From positions 806,001 through 870,000 of the forward strand of contig NZ_RWIU01000001.1 of assembly GCF_003944765.1 (NCBI RefSeq): DNA of 64,000 nt, read 5' to 3'. The position numbers and the translations under genes are program-made. Shown here piece after piece: positions 18,845 through 28,300 of this stretch; position 1 is the first letter of the stretch; each line of letters starts with the position of its first letter. The notes under the pieces were generated by a model, which did not search any database, was not told the origin of the DNA, and saw only the letters and a list, made by a program, of their open reading frames with translations. The stretch is from Hymenobacter perfusus. Its GTDB lineage: Bacteria; Bacteroidota; Bacteroidia; Cytophagales; Hymenobacteraceae.

Positions 18845-19161
18845 AGGCAGCAGTGACGGGAGCCGAAAATACCGGCTTGCCGCTACAAAAGTAGCGGCAA
18901 GCCTGCCCGGGCGCGGGTTATCAAATCATGATGAAATGATTACCGGCAGCACCTCCCCGTTGCATTAAGCCCGGGAAGGTAAACCAGGGGTCATGGCTGG
19001 CTAACGGGGCCTTAACACGCGTGCGGTACCTTTGCCCCGGATGCCGCAACGGCCGAACGATCCGCCTGTATTGCCTGTTATGAACTTTATCCTCGTACAT
19101 TCAGGATAATACGGCATGATTTTCTCTGCTGTCTTCTTTTCACCTCCTTGACTACAACTCC
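18845..19161. other. Intergenic region with hairpin
   Basis: A 317-bp divergent spacer. A perfect 11-bp hairpin (CTTGCCGCTAC, loop AAAA) lies at 18876-18901 in the presumed leader of the minus-strand gene. A TACCTTTG box at 19027-19034 could serve the plus-strand DUF3850 gene. I see no other feature. Confidence 0.5.
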
Positions 19162-19500
19162 ATGCAACATAGCTCTTTCGGCACGCTTGCCCTGCCTTAT
19201 ACCCCTACTCTCCCCGATTACCACGAGCTGAAAGTCTGGCCCGGCTGCTTTGCGGCCTTCGAAGCCGGTACCAAGCCCTTCGATGTGCGCCTGAACGACC
19301 GGGACTTCCGGGTGGGCGACGCCGTGCTGCTCTGCGAGTACGAGCCCGAGAGTGAGCAGCTCACCGGCCGCACCACCGAGCGGTGGATAAGCTACCTGCT
19401 GCCGGGTGGCTCCTTCGGTATTGAGGCCGGCTGGTGCGTGCTGGGCTTTTCCGAGCATCCGCCTCTGCCCGCCGGCGTGCACGACACCCGCCTCTGGTAG
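19162..19500 (+). CDS. DUF3850 domain protein (PUA/ASCH-like)
   Basis: This 112-residue protein contains the DUF3850 signature: 'YHELKVWPGCFAAFEAGTKP', 'FDVRLNDRDFRVGDAVLLCE' and 'YLLPGGSFGIEAGWCVLGF'. The fold is related to ASCH/PUA domains, which bind RNA or modified nucleotides. DUF3850 genes are frequent in phages and mobile regions. The gene sits between a divergent basic protein and an MmeI-like restriction enzyme, with a REP pair downstream. Function unknown; accessory origin is inferred from the setting. Confidence 0.8.
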   Translation: MQHSSFGTLALPYTPTLPDYHELKVWPGCFAAFEAGTKPFDVRLNDRDFRVGDAVLLCEYEPESEQLTGRTTERWISYLLPGGSFGIEAGWCVLGFSEHPPLPAGVHDTRLW

Positions 19501-19595
19501 CTGCCCCCGCTTTCTGGTTCTTTTCTGCCCCTGCCTGCCCGGCCGGGGCATTTTTGTACCCGGTAACTGGTCTGGAAGCCGGGCCAGTAAACGGT

Positions 19596-19714
19596 CCGGT
19601 CCGGCGGGCGCAACCCGTCGGGCCGGTTGACGTCAGTTGGCACCCGAACGGAGCCGCGCGGCGCGAATGGCCCGGACGACGACCGGCCCGACGGGCTTGC
19701 GCCCGCCGGACCGG
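19596..19714. repeat. Pair of inverted REP-like palindromes (REPIN-like)
   Basis: Two related hairpins, 19596-19626 and 19683-19714, are near reverse complements of each other. Each is built on CCGGTCCGGCGGG and its complement CCCGACGGGCTTGCGC-type arm. About 56 bases separate them. The geometry, two REPs head to head with a short spacer, is that of REPINs or BIMEs. A third related hairpin is at 17970-18000. No REP-associated transposase is seen in the window. Confidence 0.7.
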
Positions 19715-19785
19715 AACACTACCGCCCACCAGATCGGGGCGGATGGTCCCGAACGATTATCTTCCGCCCCCACTTACTGTATTTT

Positions 19786-22548
19786 ATGCCGCTTTCCTTA
19801 TCCGAAGTAAAAGACCGCGCCATCCGTTTTGCCCAGGAGTGGCAGGGCGAAACCCGGGAACACGCCGAAGCCAAGGCTTTCTGGGGTGATTTTTTCAACG
19901 TGTTCGGCGTGAACCGCCGCCGGGTGGCCACCTTCGAGGAGCCCGTGAAGAAGCTCTCGGGCCAGCAGGGCTTTATTGATCTGCTCTGGAAGGGCACCCT
20001 GCTGGTAGAGCACAAAAGCCGGGGCAAGGACCTCGACAAGGCCGTGCAGCAGGCCAAAGACTACTTCCCCGGCCTCAAAGACCACGAGCTGCCCAAGTAC
20101 ATCCTCGTCTCCGACTTCGCCCGCTTCCGCCTCTACGACCTCGACGAGGGCACCAGCTTCGATTTCGGGCTGGAGGAGCTGCACCAGCACCTGCATTTGT
20201 TCTCGTTCCTGACCGGCTACCAGAAGCGCCAGTACCAGGCCGAGGACCCCGCCAACATTCGGGCGGCCGAGCTGATGGGCGAGCTGCACGATGCGCTGCT
20301 GCGCGGCGGCTACCACGGCCACAAGCTGGAAGTGTTGCTGGTGCGCATCCTGTTCTGCCTCTTCGCCGAGGATACGGCCATCTTCGAGAAGGACGCCTTC
20401 CGCGAGTTCCTGGAGGCCCACACCCGCCCCGATGGCTCCGACGTGGGCGCCCAGCTGGCCCAGTTCTTTTCCGTGCTGGACCAGCCCCACGCCGAGCGCC
20501 AGCGCCAGCTGCCGGCCCACTTGCAGCAGCTGCCCTACGTCAATGGCTCGCTGTTCACGGAGTTCTTCCCGTTTCCGGCCTTCGATGAGGCCCTGCGCGA
20601 ACAGCTGGTGCGCTGCACCTACTTTGATTGGTCGCGGATTTCGCCGGCCATCTTTGGGTCGTTGTTTCAGTCGGTGACGGACCCGGTGAAGCGGCGCAAC
20701 CTGGGGGCGCACTACACCTCCGAGGCCAACATTCTCAAAGTCATTCAGGGGCTGTTTCTGGATGAGCTGCGCCAGGAGCTGGCCCAGGCCGGCCAGAACC
20801 GGCCCCGCCTCAACGCCCTGCACCTGCGCCTGGAGCAGCTGCGGTTTCTGGACCCCAGCTGCGGCTGCGGCAACTTTCTGGTGGTCACGTACCGGGAGCT
20901 GCGCCTGCTGGAGCAGGAAATTCTGGAGCGGTTGTTTGCCGACCGCCGCGCCACCGGCCAGACCGTGGACCTAGCCCTCTACGCCCGCGTGCAGGTAGAC
21001 CAGGCCTACGGCATTGAGGTGGAGGAATTCCCGGCCCGCATTGCCGAGGTGGCCATGTGGCTCATGGATCACCAGCTCAACCTGCGCCTCTCCGAAGCCT
21101 TCGGCAACCTCTACCTGCGCCTGCCCCTCACCCGCACCGCCCGCATCGTGCACGGCAACGCCCTCACCACCGACTGGGAAACCGTCGCCCCCAAAGACCA
21201 GCTCAGCTACATCCTCGGCAACCCGCCATTCATCGGCTCCAAGCTCATGACCGAAGGCCAGCGCAAAGAGCTGCTAGCCGTGGCCGGGCCGAAGCTGCAA
21301 GGCGCAGGCGTGCTCGATTACGTAGCCGCGTGGTACCTCAAAGCTGCCCAATATGCGCAGAACACCGCTATTAGGGTGGCGCTGGTAAGTACCAACAGCA
21401 TCACGCAGGGTGAGCAGGTAAGTATCTTGTGGGGCGAGATGCTCAATCACTACAAGATGCACGTTCAGTTTGCGCATCGCACGTTCAAGTGGAGCAATGA
21501 GGCGCGGGGCAATGCCAATGTGTTCTGCGTGATTGTGGGGTTTGGGGCGCAGGCGCTACCCACCCGCCGCTTGTTTGATTACGCCACGCCCAAAAGTGCC
21601 CCGCAGGAGTTGCAGGTCAAAAACATCAACCCATATCTGGTAGATGGGCCGGATATTCTGGTAGGACGGCGGCAGATGCCTATTAGCCCGGTGCCCGGCA
21701 TCAACTTTGGAAACATGCCGCTTGATGGTGGGAACCTCTTGTTGTCTGATGAGGACAAGCACGAATTACTAGCGAAAGAACCCGGCGCGGCCCCATTCAT
21801 CAAGCAGTTTATGGGCGCGCAGGAGTTTATTCGCAACGAGAAGCGGTGGTGTTTGTGGCTGGTAGATGCGTCACCATCGGAGCTAAAGAAGCTGCCCGAA
21901 GTAATGAAGCGCGTAGAAGGTGTGCGCCAGTTTCGGGCAGCAAGCGTGGCGGCTTCTACTCAGAAGTTCGCCGCTACTCCTACCCTGTTTCGTGACCGAA
22001 AACTGCCCACTGCTTACCTGATTGTACCCAGCGTTTCATCGGAGGCGCGCCGCTACATTCCAATCGGGTTTCTTACGGATGAAGTGGTGCCCAGCAATCT
22101 GGTATTTACGATTCCAGACGCTACATCTTATCTGTTTGGAGTGCTGACTTCACACATGCACATGGCTTGGATGCGGCAGGTCTGCGGAAGATTGGAAAGC
22201 CGTTATCGTTACTCAAAGGATTTAGTCTATAACAACTTCCCCTTCCCGGCCACGCCCAGCGCGAAGCAGGTGGCGGCGGTGGAAGCAGCGGCGCAGCAGG
22301 TGCTGGCGGCCCGGGCGCAGTTCCCCGAGGAAAGCCTGGCCACCCTCTACGACCCGCTCACCATGCCCCCCGCCCTCGTGAAGGCCCACCAAACCCTGGA
22401 TAGGGCCGTGGATCTGTGCTACCGCCCGGCCGCCTTCCCCACCGAGCTAAGCCGCCTGGAGTTCCTCTTCGAGCAGTACCGGCAGCTGCAAGCGCCCCTG
22501 CTGCCCCCGCCCGCCAAGCCCAAACGCCCGCGCAAGCCCGCCGCCTAG
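19786..22548 (+). CDS. Type IIL (MmeI-like) restriction endonuclease/adenine methyltransferase fusion 1
   Basis: The ATG at 19786 gives 920 residues, very close to MmeI (about 919); upstream in-frame codons run through the REP pair and are excluded. The N-terminal PD-(D/E)xK nuclease is in 'GFIDLLWKGTLLVEHKSRG' (D...ExK, about residues 65-85). A helical connector is followed by the gamma-class N6-adenine methylase with 'DPSCGCGNFLVV' (motif I, about 356) and 'NPPFIGS' (motif IV NPPF, about 478). The target-recognition domain and C-terminal helices ('SRLEFLFEQYRQL') end the protein. Such enzymes modify one strand and cut about 20 bases from the site. Base composition falls in the recognition part (about 21340-22240). 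Recognition sequence unknown. Confidence 0.9.
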   Translation: MPLSLSEVKDRAIRFAQEWQGETREHAEAKAFWGDFFNVFGVNRRRVATFEEPVKKLSGQQGFIDLLWKGTLLVEHKSRGKDLDKAVQQAKDYFPGLKDHELPKYILVSDFARFRLYDLDEGTSFDFGLEELHQHLHLFSFLTGYQKRQYQAEDPANIRAAELMGELHDALLRGGYHGHKLEVLLVRILFCLFAEDTAIFEKDAFREFLEAHTRPDGSDVGAQLAQFFSVLDQPHAERQRQLPAHLQQLPYVNGSLFTEFFPFPAFDEALREQLVRCTYFDWSRISPAIFGSLFQSVTDPVKRRNLGAHYTSEANILKVIQGLFLDELRQELAQAGQNRPRLNALHLRLEQLRFLDPSCGCGNFLVVTYRELRLLEQEILERLFADRRATGQTVDLALYARVQVDQAYGIEVEEFPARIAEVAMWLMDHQLNLRLSEAFGNLYLRLPLTRTARIVHGNALTTDWETVAPKDQLSYILGNPPFIGSKLMTEGQRKELLAVAGPKLQGAGVLDYVAAWYLKAAQYAQNTAIRVALVSTNSITQGEQVSILWGEMLNHYKMHVQFAHRTFKWSNEARGNANVFCVIVGFGAQALPTRRLFDYATPKSAPQELQVKNINPYLVDGPDILVGRRQMPISPVPGINFGNMPLDGGNLLLSDEDKHELLAKEPGAAPFIKQFMGAQEFIRNEKRWCLWLVDASPSELKKLPEVMKRVEGVRQFRAASVAASTQKFAATPTLFRDRKLPTAYLIVPSVSSEARRYIPIGFLTDEVVPSNLVFTIPDATSYLFGVLTSHMHMAWMRQVCGRLESRYRYSKDLVYNNFPFPATPSAKQVAAVEAAAQQVLAARAQFPEESLATLYDPLTMPPALVKAHQTLDRAVDLCYRPAAFPTELSRLEFLFEQYRQLQAPLLPPPAKPKRPRKPAA

Positions 22549-22572
22549 CCCCCACCCAGTAGCCCACCCCGG

Positions 22573-22759
22573 CCAACTGGTAGGCTCCGCCAGCTAACCA
22601 GATAGCCAAAACGACGAACGAGTTCGGGTCCGACCCGAACTCGTTCGTCGTTTCGGGCAACTCGTTCCCGCCGCCGGCCAACCAGTAGGCTATTCTTGCC
22701 AACCAGAAAGCCAAAAAGACGAACGAGTTCGGGTCGGACCCGAACTCGTTCGTCTTTTT
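22573..22759. repeat. Tandem units each ending in a near-perfect long palindrome
   Basis: Palindrome A: arms 22609-22630 and 22632-22653, 22 bp, one-base loop. Palindrome B: arms 22713-22735 and 22737-22759, 23 bp, one-base loop. Both share the core GACGAACGAGTTCGGGTC; only the outer bases differ, and they change together on both arms. The lead-in sequences (TAGGCT...AACCAGA-AGCCAAAA) are also related, so the unit is duplicated about 104 bp apart. It lies between the convergent type IIL gene and a hypothetical gene. Copy B ends in T5 and could terminate transcription. Confidence 0.9.
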
Positions 22760-22783
22760 AGGGAACCAGAAAGCCGGCGCGGC

Positions 22784-23260
22784 CTACTTTTTGGCCGCTT
22801 CGGCCTTCCGGCTGCCCTGGCCGGCAAACCGCTGGCTCAGGTCATCGAAGGCAGCCTGCGCGCCGGGCTGCTTGTTCTTGGCCAGAAACTTAATGTTGTT
22901 GTAGATGGTGAGCGAGTGGCCGTAGGCCTCGGAACCGGCCGTCATCATGGTGCTGTCCATGTCCAGGGCCAGCTGCTCCAGCTGCTGGTGCAACGGCGTA
23001 AGGGCGGTGAGGGCGGCCACATCCTGCTGCATCTCGCTGAAATCCACGAACGGGGGCACGAAGGCGGGGGTGTTGGTGGCGTAATCGGCGGTTTTCTGCA
23101 CGAAGGCCACGGTTTTGTCGGCCATGCGGAGCATGGTTTTTCGCTCCTCCGGCGTGAGCGAGACGAGGTAGGGGGCCAGGGCTATTTTGATGGCGGTGAG
23201 GTGCTGCTGCACCTCCTGGATGGTTTGGGCCGGAATGTCGACCGAGAACTGGTTGGGCAT
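22784..23260 (-). CDS. Conserved hypothetical helical protein
   Basis: The ATG at 23260 ('MPNQFSVDIPAQTIQEVQQH') is chosen over a 370-codon open frame because the extension is low-quality sequence; 158 residues. The protein is mostly helical with 'LTPEERKTMLRMADKTVAFV' and 'HQQLEQLALDMDSTMMTAGS'. It has no signal peptide or membrane segment and ends in a basic 'GSRKAEAAKK'. Proteins with this pattern are common hypothetical proteins in Hymenobacter-type genomes, I believe. No function can be assigned. It is convergent to the type IIL gene with the double palindrome between. Confidence 0.65.
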   Translation of the reverse strand: MPNQFSVDIPAQTIQEVQQHLTAIKIALAPYLVSLTPEERKTMLRMADKTVAFVQKTADYATNTPAFVPPFVDFSEMQQDVAALTALTPLHQQLEQLALDMDSTMMTAGSEAYGHSLTIYNNIKFLAKNKQPGAQAAFDDLSQRFAGQGSRKAEAAKK

Positions 23261-23419
23261 GATGGAATGGGATAAAGGGGTAAAAGGAAACGCGCGGCAA
23301 TAGATGCGTTTCAGGTAGTAGCGGATCGGGAGGATAAGATGTGGAATTAGGCCAAGCCGCGCAAGTCCCGTGCCCCCCGGCCCGGCCAAACAAAATACCA
23401 GGCCGCGCGTTTGCTCCTT

Positions 23420-23854
23420 ATGCTCCCCTTCCCAACCACCGCTAACGAGGCGTATTCTACGCAGTACCGCCCTGATCTGCACGCACTTATTCTGCGGTGG
23501 CTGCGGCCTCAGACGCTGGCGGAAATTCAGGAATCGTACGGCCACTTGCTGGTTCAGGCCCGGGAACACGCCTGCGCCCGCTGGCTGCTGGATGGCCGCC
23601 GCGACGGACCGATTAACGCGGATATTACCCACTGGCTGAGTGGGTATTTTTTCCCGGAGGCCGTGCGTACCCTGGCCCCGCACCGGCTGTGCATGGCGGC
23701 CCTCAGCTCCCCGGCCCGCCTCCAGCAGTCCCACGCCGATGGTGCTGTGGCTCCGGCCGTAGCCCGGGCCCTGGCCCCCGAGCAGCCCTACCACACGGCC
23801 GTGTTCCTGACCGAAGCCGAGGCCCTGATATGGCTCGATGCCCAGCCCCGGTAG
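23420..23854 (+). CDS. Hypothetical protein, SpoIIAA/STAS-like
   Basis: This 144-residue protein (ATG at 23420; a TTG 9 bases upstream is an alternative) alternates helices and strands. It contains 'LILRWLRPQTLAEIQESYGH', 'DGRRDGPINADITHWLSGYF' and a C-terminal 'YHTAVFLTEAEALIWLDAQ'. The last motif, in which an acidic helix follows a Phe/Leu strand, is typical of Bacteroidota SpoIIAA/STAS-like proteins of about 130-145 residues with no established role. No partner gene is adjacent. It is followed by a good terminator. Confidence 0.6.
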   Translation: MLPFPTTANEAYSTQYRPDLHALILRWLRPQTLAEIQESYGHLLVQAREHACARWLLDGRRDGPINADITHWLSGYFFPEAVRTLAPHRLCMAALSSPARLQQSHADGAVAPAVARALAPEQPYHTAVFLTEAEALIWLDAQPR

Positions 23855-23913
23855 TGGCCTCCACTCCCACCTTGAGGCGCTAAGCAGAGCCTGCACGCTA
23901 CCAGCACTACTAC

Positions 23914-23968
23914 TGCCAAAAAAGCCCGGCTCTCAGGATTGTACCTGGGAGCCGGGCTTTTCTGGCAG
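23914..23968. terminator. Bidirectional terminator
   Basis: AAAAGCCCGGCTC (23920-23932) pairs with GAGCCGGGCTTTT (23949-23961), extended by outer CTGCCA/TGGCAG pairs. It lies between convergent genes ending at 23854 and 23992. Confidence 0.85.
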
Positions 23969-23991
23969 TAGCGCCGCGTGCCTGGGGCCGC

Positions 23992-25119
23992 TTATTTGTT
24001 CAGCGTCTTCTTCAGGAACTTGCGGGGCGGCACAATGAACAGCTCCACCGAGGCGTAGGGAGCCCCGGCCAGCTTGGAGTCGATGATTTTAGTGCGGTCA
24101 TTATTGGTGCGGTCGAAGGCATCGAAGGCGTAGTTGTAGCGGTAGCCGCCTTCCAGCCCGAACCAGAGGAAATCATAGATTTCCCGCTCCCAGCGGCCCC
24201 GGAATTTCACCTCGGTTTCGCGCAGCTCCAACGTGCGCAGCGCAATGTTGTCGGCGCGGCGCAAAGGCTGCCGCAGCTTAACGATGTAGTTGAAGCCATC
24301 CACGGAGTAGCCGGCAAAGAACAGCGACTTGGGCGAGGCATTGTAGCGGGCCGTTACGCGGGCCGGGAAGATGGCCTCCACGCCCCAGCGGTTATTGAAG
24401 GTGCGGTTATACAGCACGGCCGGGTAAATGCTCTGCCGCCCGAAGGTGTAGCCCAGCTGCACGCCCACGCCCCAGGAAAAGGTGGGGCTGCGCTTCCAGC
24501 CGTACAGGAACTCGGAGGACACCCGCAGGTAGTCGCTCACGTTTACGCCCTGGGCGGTATAGTCGCCGCTCAGCTCCCCTTTCAGCCGGAAGATGTACCA
24601 GTTCACGGCATTCACCGGCCGGATAATGGCCAGCTGGGCGCCCAGGGTTTTGAGGCCCTTGTCTTCGATGTTGTCGTAGAGCTCGTAGCCGGTGGGATAC
24701 TGGCGGAATTTGAACTCCTCCCGCTCGTAGTTGATGCCGAGCAGCATTTTCAGGTGGGGCTTGTTCCAGAACGGGATGTAGCCCTTAATCACCAGCCGGG
24801 CGTTTTTCTCGGCCTGCGACTTGTAATCCTGCAAACCCACGGCCTGCCCGTCGGAGGCCACGTTGAAGCGCGGCATCCGCTCGTAGTGGAAGATCAGGCC
24901 TTTGCTGGGCCCCATGCCCACCACCGAGGGGGTGGCAAACTCCTGGTCGCGGCCTACCTGGTCGGCGGCGGTGGTATCGGAAGCGGGCGGGGCGGGCGGC
25001 GGGTACACGGGCGGCGTGGCGGGCGTTACCTGGGCCTGGGCCGCACCGGCGGCCAGCACGCACACGGCAGCGGCAAGCGGGCGAGCAACACGCCCAATCA
25101 GCGTCGAAAATAGGGGCAT
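23992..25119 (-). CDS. Outer-membrane beta-barrel protein (DUF6268-like)
   Basis: The 375-residue protein has a signal peptide (MPLFSTLIGRVARPLAAAVC...AQA) and a Pro-rich linker. It then has about ten amphipathic beta-strands alternating with short turns ('LKMLLGINYEREEFKFRQYP', 'NWYIFRLKGELSGDY', 'FSWGVGVQLGYTFGR', 'YFAGYSVDGFNYIV'-like strands). The terminal 'YASVELFIVPPRKFLKKTLN' is not the canonical aromatic end. It resembles the DUF6268 family of Bacteroidota outer-membrane proteins. It is followed upstream by a long inverted repeat and the large phosphoesterase gene on the same strand, so the repeat probably separates their transcripts. Confidence 0.7.
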   Translation of the reverse strand: MPLFSTLIGRVARPLAAAVCVLAAGAAQAQVTPATPPVYPPPAPPASDTTAADQVGRDQEFATPSVVGMGPSKGLIFHYERMPRFNVASDGQAVGLQDYKSQAEKNARLVIKGYIPFWNKPHLKMLLGINYEREEFKFRQYPTGYELYDNIEDKGLKTLGAQLAIIRPVNAVNWYIFRLKGELSGDYTAQGVNVSDYLRVSSEFLYGWKRSPTFSWGVGVQLGYTFGRQSIYPAVLYNRTFNNRWGVEAIFPARVTARYNASPKSLFFAGYSVDGFNYIVKLRQPLRRADNIALRTLELRETEVKFRGRWEREIYDFLWFGLEGGYRYNYAFDAFDRTNNDRTKIIDSKLAGAPYASVELFIVPPRKFLKKTLNK

Positions 25120-25208
25120 ACGGAAGGATGAGAGGAGAGCGGAAAAACGCCGAAAAGACGTCAGGCTAGCCTTAACGTCTTTTCGCGAAAAAGGATAAGC
25201 GGGGGGAC

Positions 25209-25311
25209 GGTGAAATTGTGAAGTGGTGAAATGGTGAGTTGTTGTTCAATTCCGCGCACATGGCGCAAGCCGAACAACAAACTCACCATTTCACCACTTC
25301 ACAATTTCACC
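25209..25311. repeat. Long inverted repeat, 39/40-nt arms
   Basis: Left arm 25209-25247 and right arm 25272-25311 are reverse complements except for one inserted base. Sequence is built from GTGAAATGGTGA/GTGAAGTGGTGA units, with a loop of about 24 bases. It ends one base before the stop codon of the 1300-residue phosphoesterase gene (minus strand), so it would form a hairpin at the end of that transcript. Confidence 0.9.
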
Positions 25312-25312
25312 A

Positions 25313-28300
25313 CTAGAACAGGAAGTCGAAGCCCACGAAGACCAGGTTTTCCTCGCCCACCGAATAGGTGGCATTCACCACGGCCTGCTTGAGGATATCC
25401 ACCCAGACACCGCCGCCCACGGCGGTGTGCAGGGATTTGAGGCCGGTTTCGGTGTCGCGGGAGGTGTACACGCGGGCGGCGTCGGCCAGCCCCAGGATAC
25501 CGAACTTGCCGGGCACCACGTAGGCGTTGAAGGAGAACAGTTGAATGCGCACCTCCGCGTTGCCGTACACCGACGAGCGGCCGGCGTAGCGGGTGCGGCG
25601 GTAGCCGCGCAGGTTGGTGGTACCGCCCAAGGTGTTGGCCTGATAGAAGCGGTAGTCGCCGAGGTTGCGGTTGGCCCCGATGCGGCCGGCCCAGGTGAGC
25701 TGGAAGGGGAAGTTAGGCGAGAGGTAGGCCCGGAACTCCGTGGCCAGACGCGCGTAATCGAGTTTCTCGCCGTTGAGCTGGTGGTTGTACTCCACCGAGT
25801 TGTACCAGCGCAGCCCGATGCGCGGGTTCTTGGGTGAGCTGGCCGCATCCAGGTTCAGGTAAGCTTTACCACCCACGTAGCGGTTCAGGCCAAAGTCGGA
25901 GGCCCGGATACCGGCAGCGGCGGTGCCGACCTGGCCGTTGCCGGCTGCGTCGAGGCCCTGCTCAATCTCCCGGCCAATCTGCGCCCGGTCAATCCGGAAC
26001 TGGTCGTACTGCGGCCCGATACCAAATTTGAGGAAGCTGAACACGTCCTTCTCCAGCATGGGGGCCACCGTCAGGCGCGAGAAGCGGATGCGGTAAGTGT
26101 CGTTGATGTCCCGGTTGCGGGCCTGGCCGTCTCCATCAGCCAGTGTATTCCGGGTGTCGTTGCCGAGGCCGAAGAAGTTGTAGAGCAGCTGCGGGCCGTA
26201 GAGCTGGGCCGTGAGGCGCAGGTCGGTCTTGCCGAACACGTCCACAAAATGCCCCAGGTAGCGCACGTTGTAGGCACTCTGGGAAGGCGAGTAGTTGGCC
26301 GCGAGGCTCTGCTCGGTGGCGTAAGGTGCCTTGCGGAAACCGTAGGTCCGGTATACCGCGCCGCCGCCCACGAACAGGCGGTCATCAATATTATACCCGA
26401 AATAGGCTGTGGGGCCGAAGTAGTTGAGGGTATAATCCTTGCGGTCGGTGCGGTTATGCACGTCGTAGCGGCTCACGTCGATGCCGGGCTCCAGGCGCAG
26501 GCGGGTGTCCTTACCGGGCACGATGACGTTGCCTGAGTCGGCATCGTACACGTGCAGCTTGTGGCGGAAACCGGCCACGTTCGAGCGGTCCACGATGGAG
26601 TCCCGATCCAGGCCGCCGATGATGCGCACCAGCGGGCCGTTTTTCACGTCGCCTTTCACCTCGTACAGGTCCCGGTCGGCGAAGCCGTAGAGGCGCAGCT
26701 CCTTGGTCACCTTGTTGTCGAAGGTGCGGTCGAAGAGCATTTTGGTCAGCTCGCCCTCCTTGTTGATTTTCTGCACCGTTACGTGCGTCTTATCACCGGG
26801 CAGGCGCTCCACCACAAATTTCTCGCGCTTCTTGGAGCCTTTCACCTCCGTTACCTTGCTCAGCACCTCGTAGTAGTCGGCCGCTACCTCGGGCAGCAGC
26901 TCGCGGCGGCTTTTCAGCTTGGCAATAATTTCGGGGCCGTGCAGCGCATAAATCTGCTCGGGCCACCGCTCCTTGAAGGCTTTCTCAATTACCTCATCGG
27001 TGAGGCCGGCCTTCATTTCCTCGGCCTGCTTTACCCACTCCTCCTTGCTCACGGAAGCCAGGTACACCCGGTCGTTGCTGAGGGCGGTCAGGTTCAGGCC
27101 CTTCCAGTCGGCGTAATCCTTGCCGAAGTTCTGGAAGTTGCGGATGGCCCACTTGCGCGAGGCCAGGTACGGAAACAGTCCGTCGCCCTTGAAGAAGGCA
27201 ATGTCGCGGTCCTCGGGCACGGCCGTGAATTTCCGGTCCCCGTCCTTGTCCTTTTTCTCGGCCCAGCGCCACTGGTCCTCGTGCCGGTCCCAGTCGCCAA
27301 TCCACATATCGAAGAGGCGGGAGCGGGCAAAGGCTTTTTCGTTGACGCGGTTGTCGTTGTCGTCGGTGATGCGCTCGAACACCTTATCGGTGCCCACCAG
27401 GTTTTTGGCGTTGCCGAGGCTTTCCACGTTGCTCTGGTCGTCCTTGGCATCTTCCTCAATGGCGCCCGGCGTATTGCCGAACCGCTCCAGGTACTGGCCC
27501 AGCAAGGGGTCCTGGGGAATGTAACGCAGCTCGGGGTTGGTGTGCAGGATGCCGGCGGCATCGGCCAGGGGCGGAATGACAATGGAGTTGAAGGGGTGCT
27601 GGGCCGAAATCTGGTCCTGCAGAATATCGGCCGCCGCGCCGGTGCGCAAAGCTTCGGGCAATACCGCCGAGGGGTCCTTGTTGAGGCTGCGGATGGTGAA
27701 GTTGCGGCCTTCCTCGTTGCGCACTTTCAGCGAGGCCGTCTGCTTGCCGCCCCCGATTTTGTAGGGCGTGAGGCCGCCTTTCTCGGTAGCCATGTCCAGC
27801 ACCGGGAACTTCACGGGCGTGGCCCACTCCTTACGGTAATGCTCCCCGAACAGGAACTTATGGAACTTGCCCCGGTCGTCGTAGCCGGGGTTGACGGCCA
27901 CCGTCACGGTAGAGTCGCGGAAGTTGGGACGGGGGCCGGCGGCATTGCTCGGGCCTTCGGCCACCACCGCCTGCTGGGCGTACATGGGCGTACGGAACAC
28001 CAAACGGCCGTTTTCGCCCACGCCTTCCGGCACGTAGAACTCCGTCCAGACCTCCCCGTTGTCGTAGTAGTTCACCCGCGAGAAGCCCTTCTCCTTGTCG
28101 GAGAACAAAGCGTCGCCGCCGGAGCCAGGCTTTACGTGTTGGGTTTTGCAGCCCGAGCCGCTGACGATGTGGTTGAGGTTGCCTTCCTTGAAGAACTGCA
28201 GGTTGTGCTCGTGGCCGGCGGCGTACACCACGTTGGGGTACTTCTGGAAAATCTCCAGCAGCCCCTTCTTGTAGGCTTGGTACAGTGGGTGAGCAATATC

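Noticed and set aside
22358..22714. Minus-strand frame through the twin palindromes
   Set aside because: Its residues simply translate the repeats ('NELPETTNEFGSDPNS'); no independent protein character.
22573..22759. Repeated palindromes considered as a CRISPR array
   Set aside because: Only two units, spacers are themselves related, and no cas genes are present.
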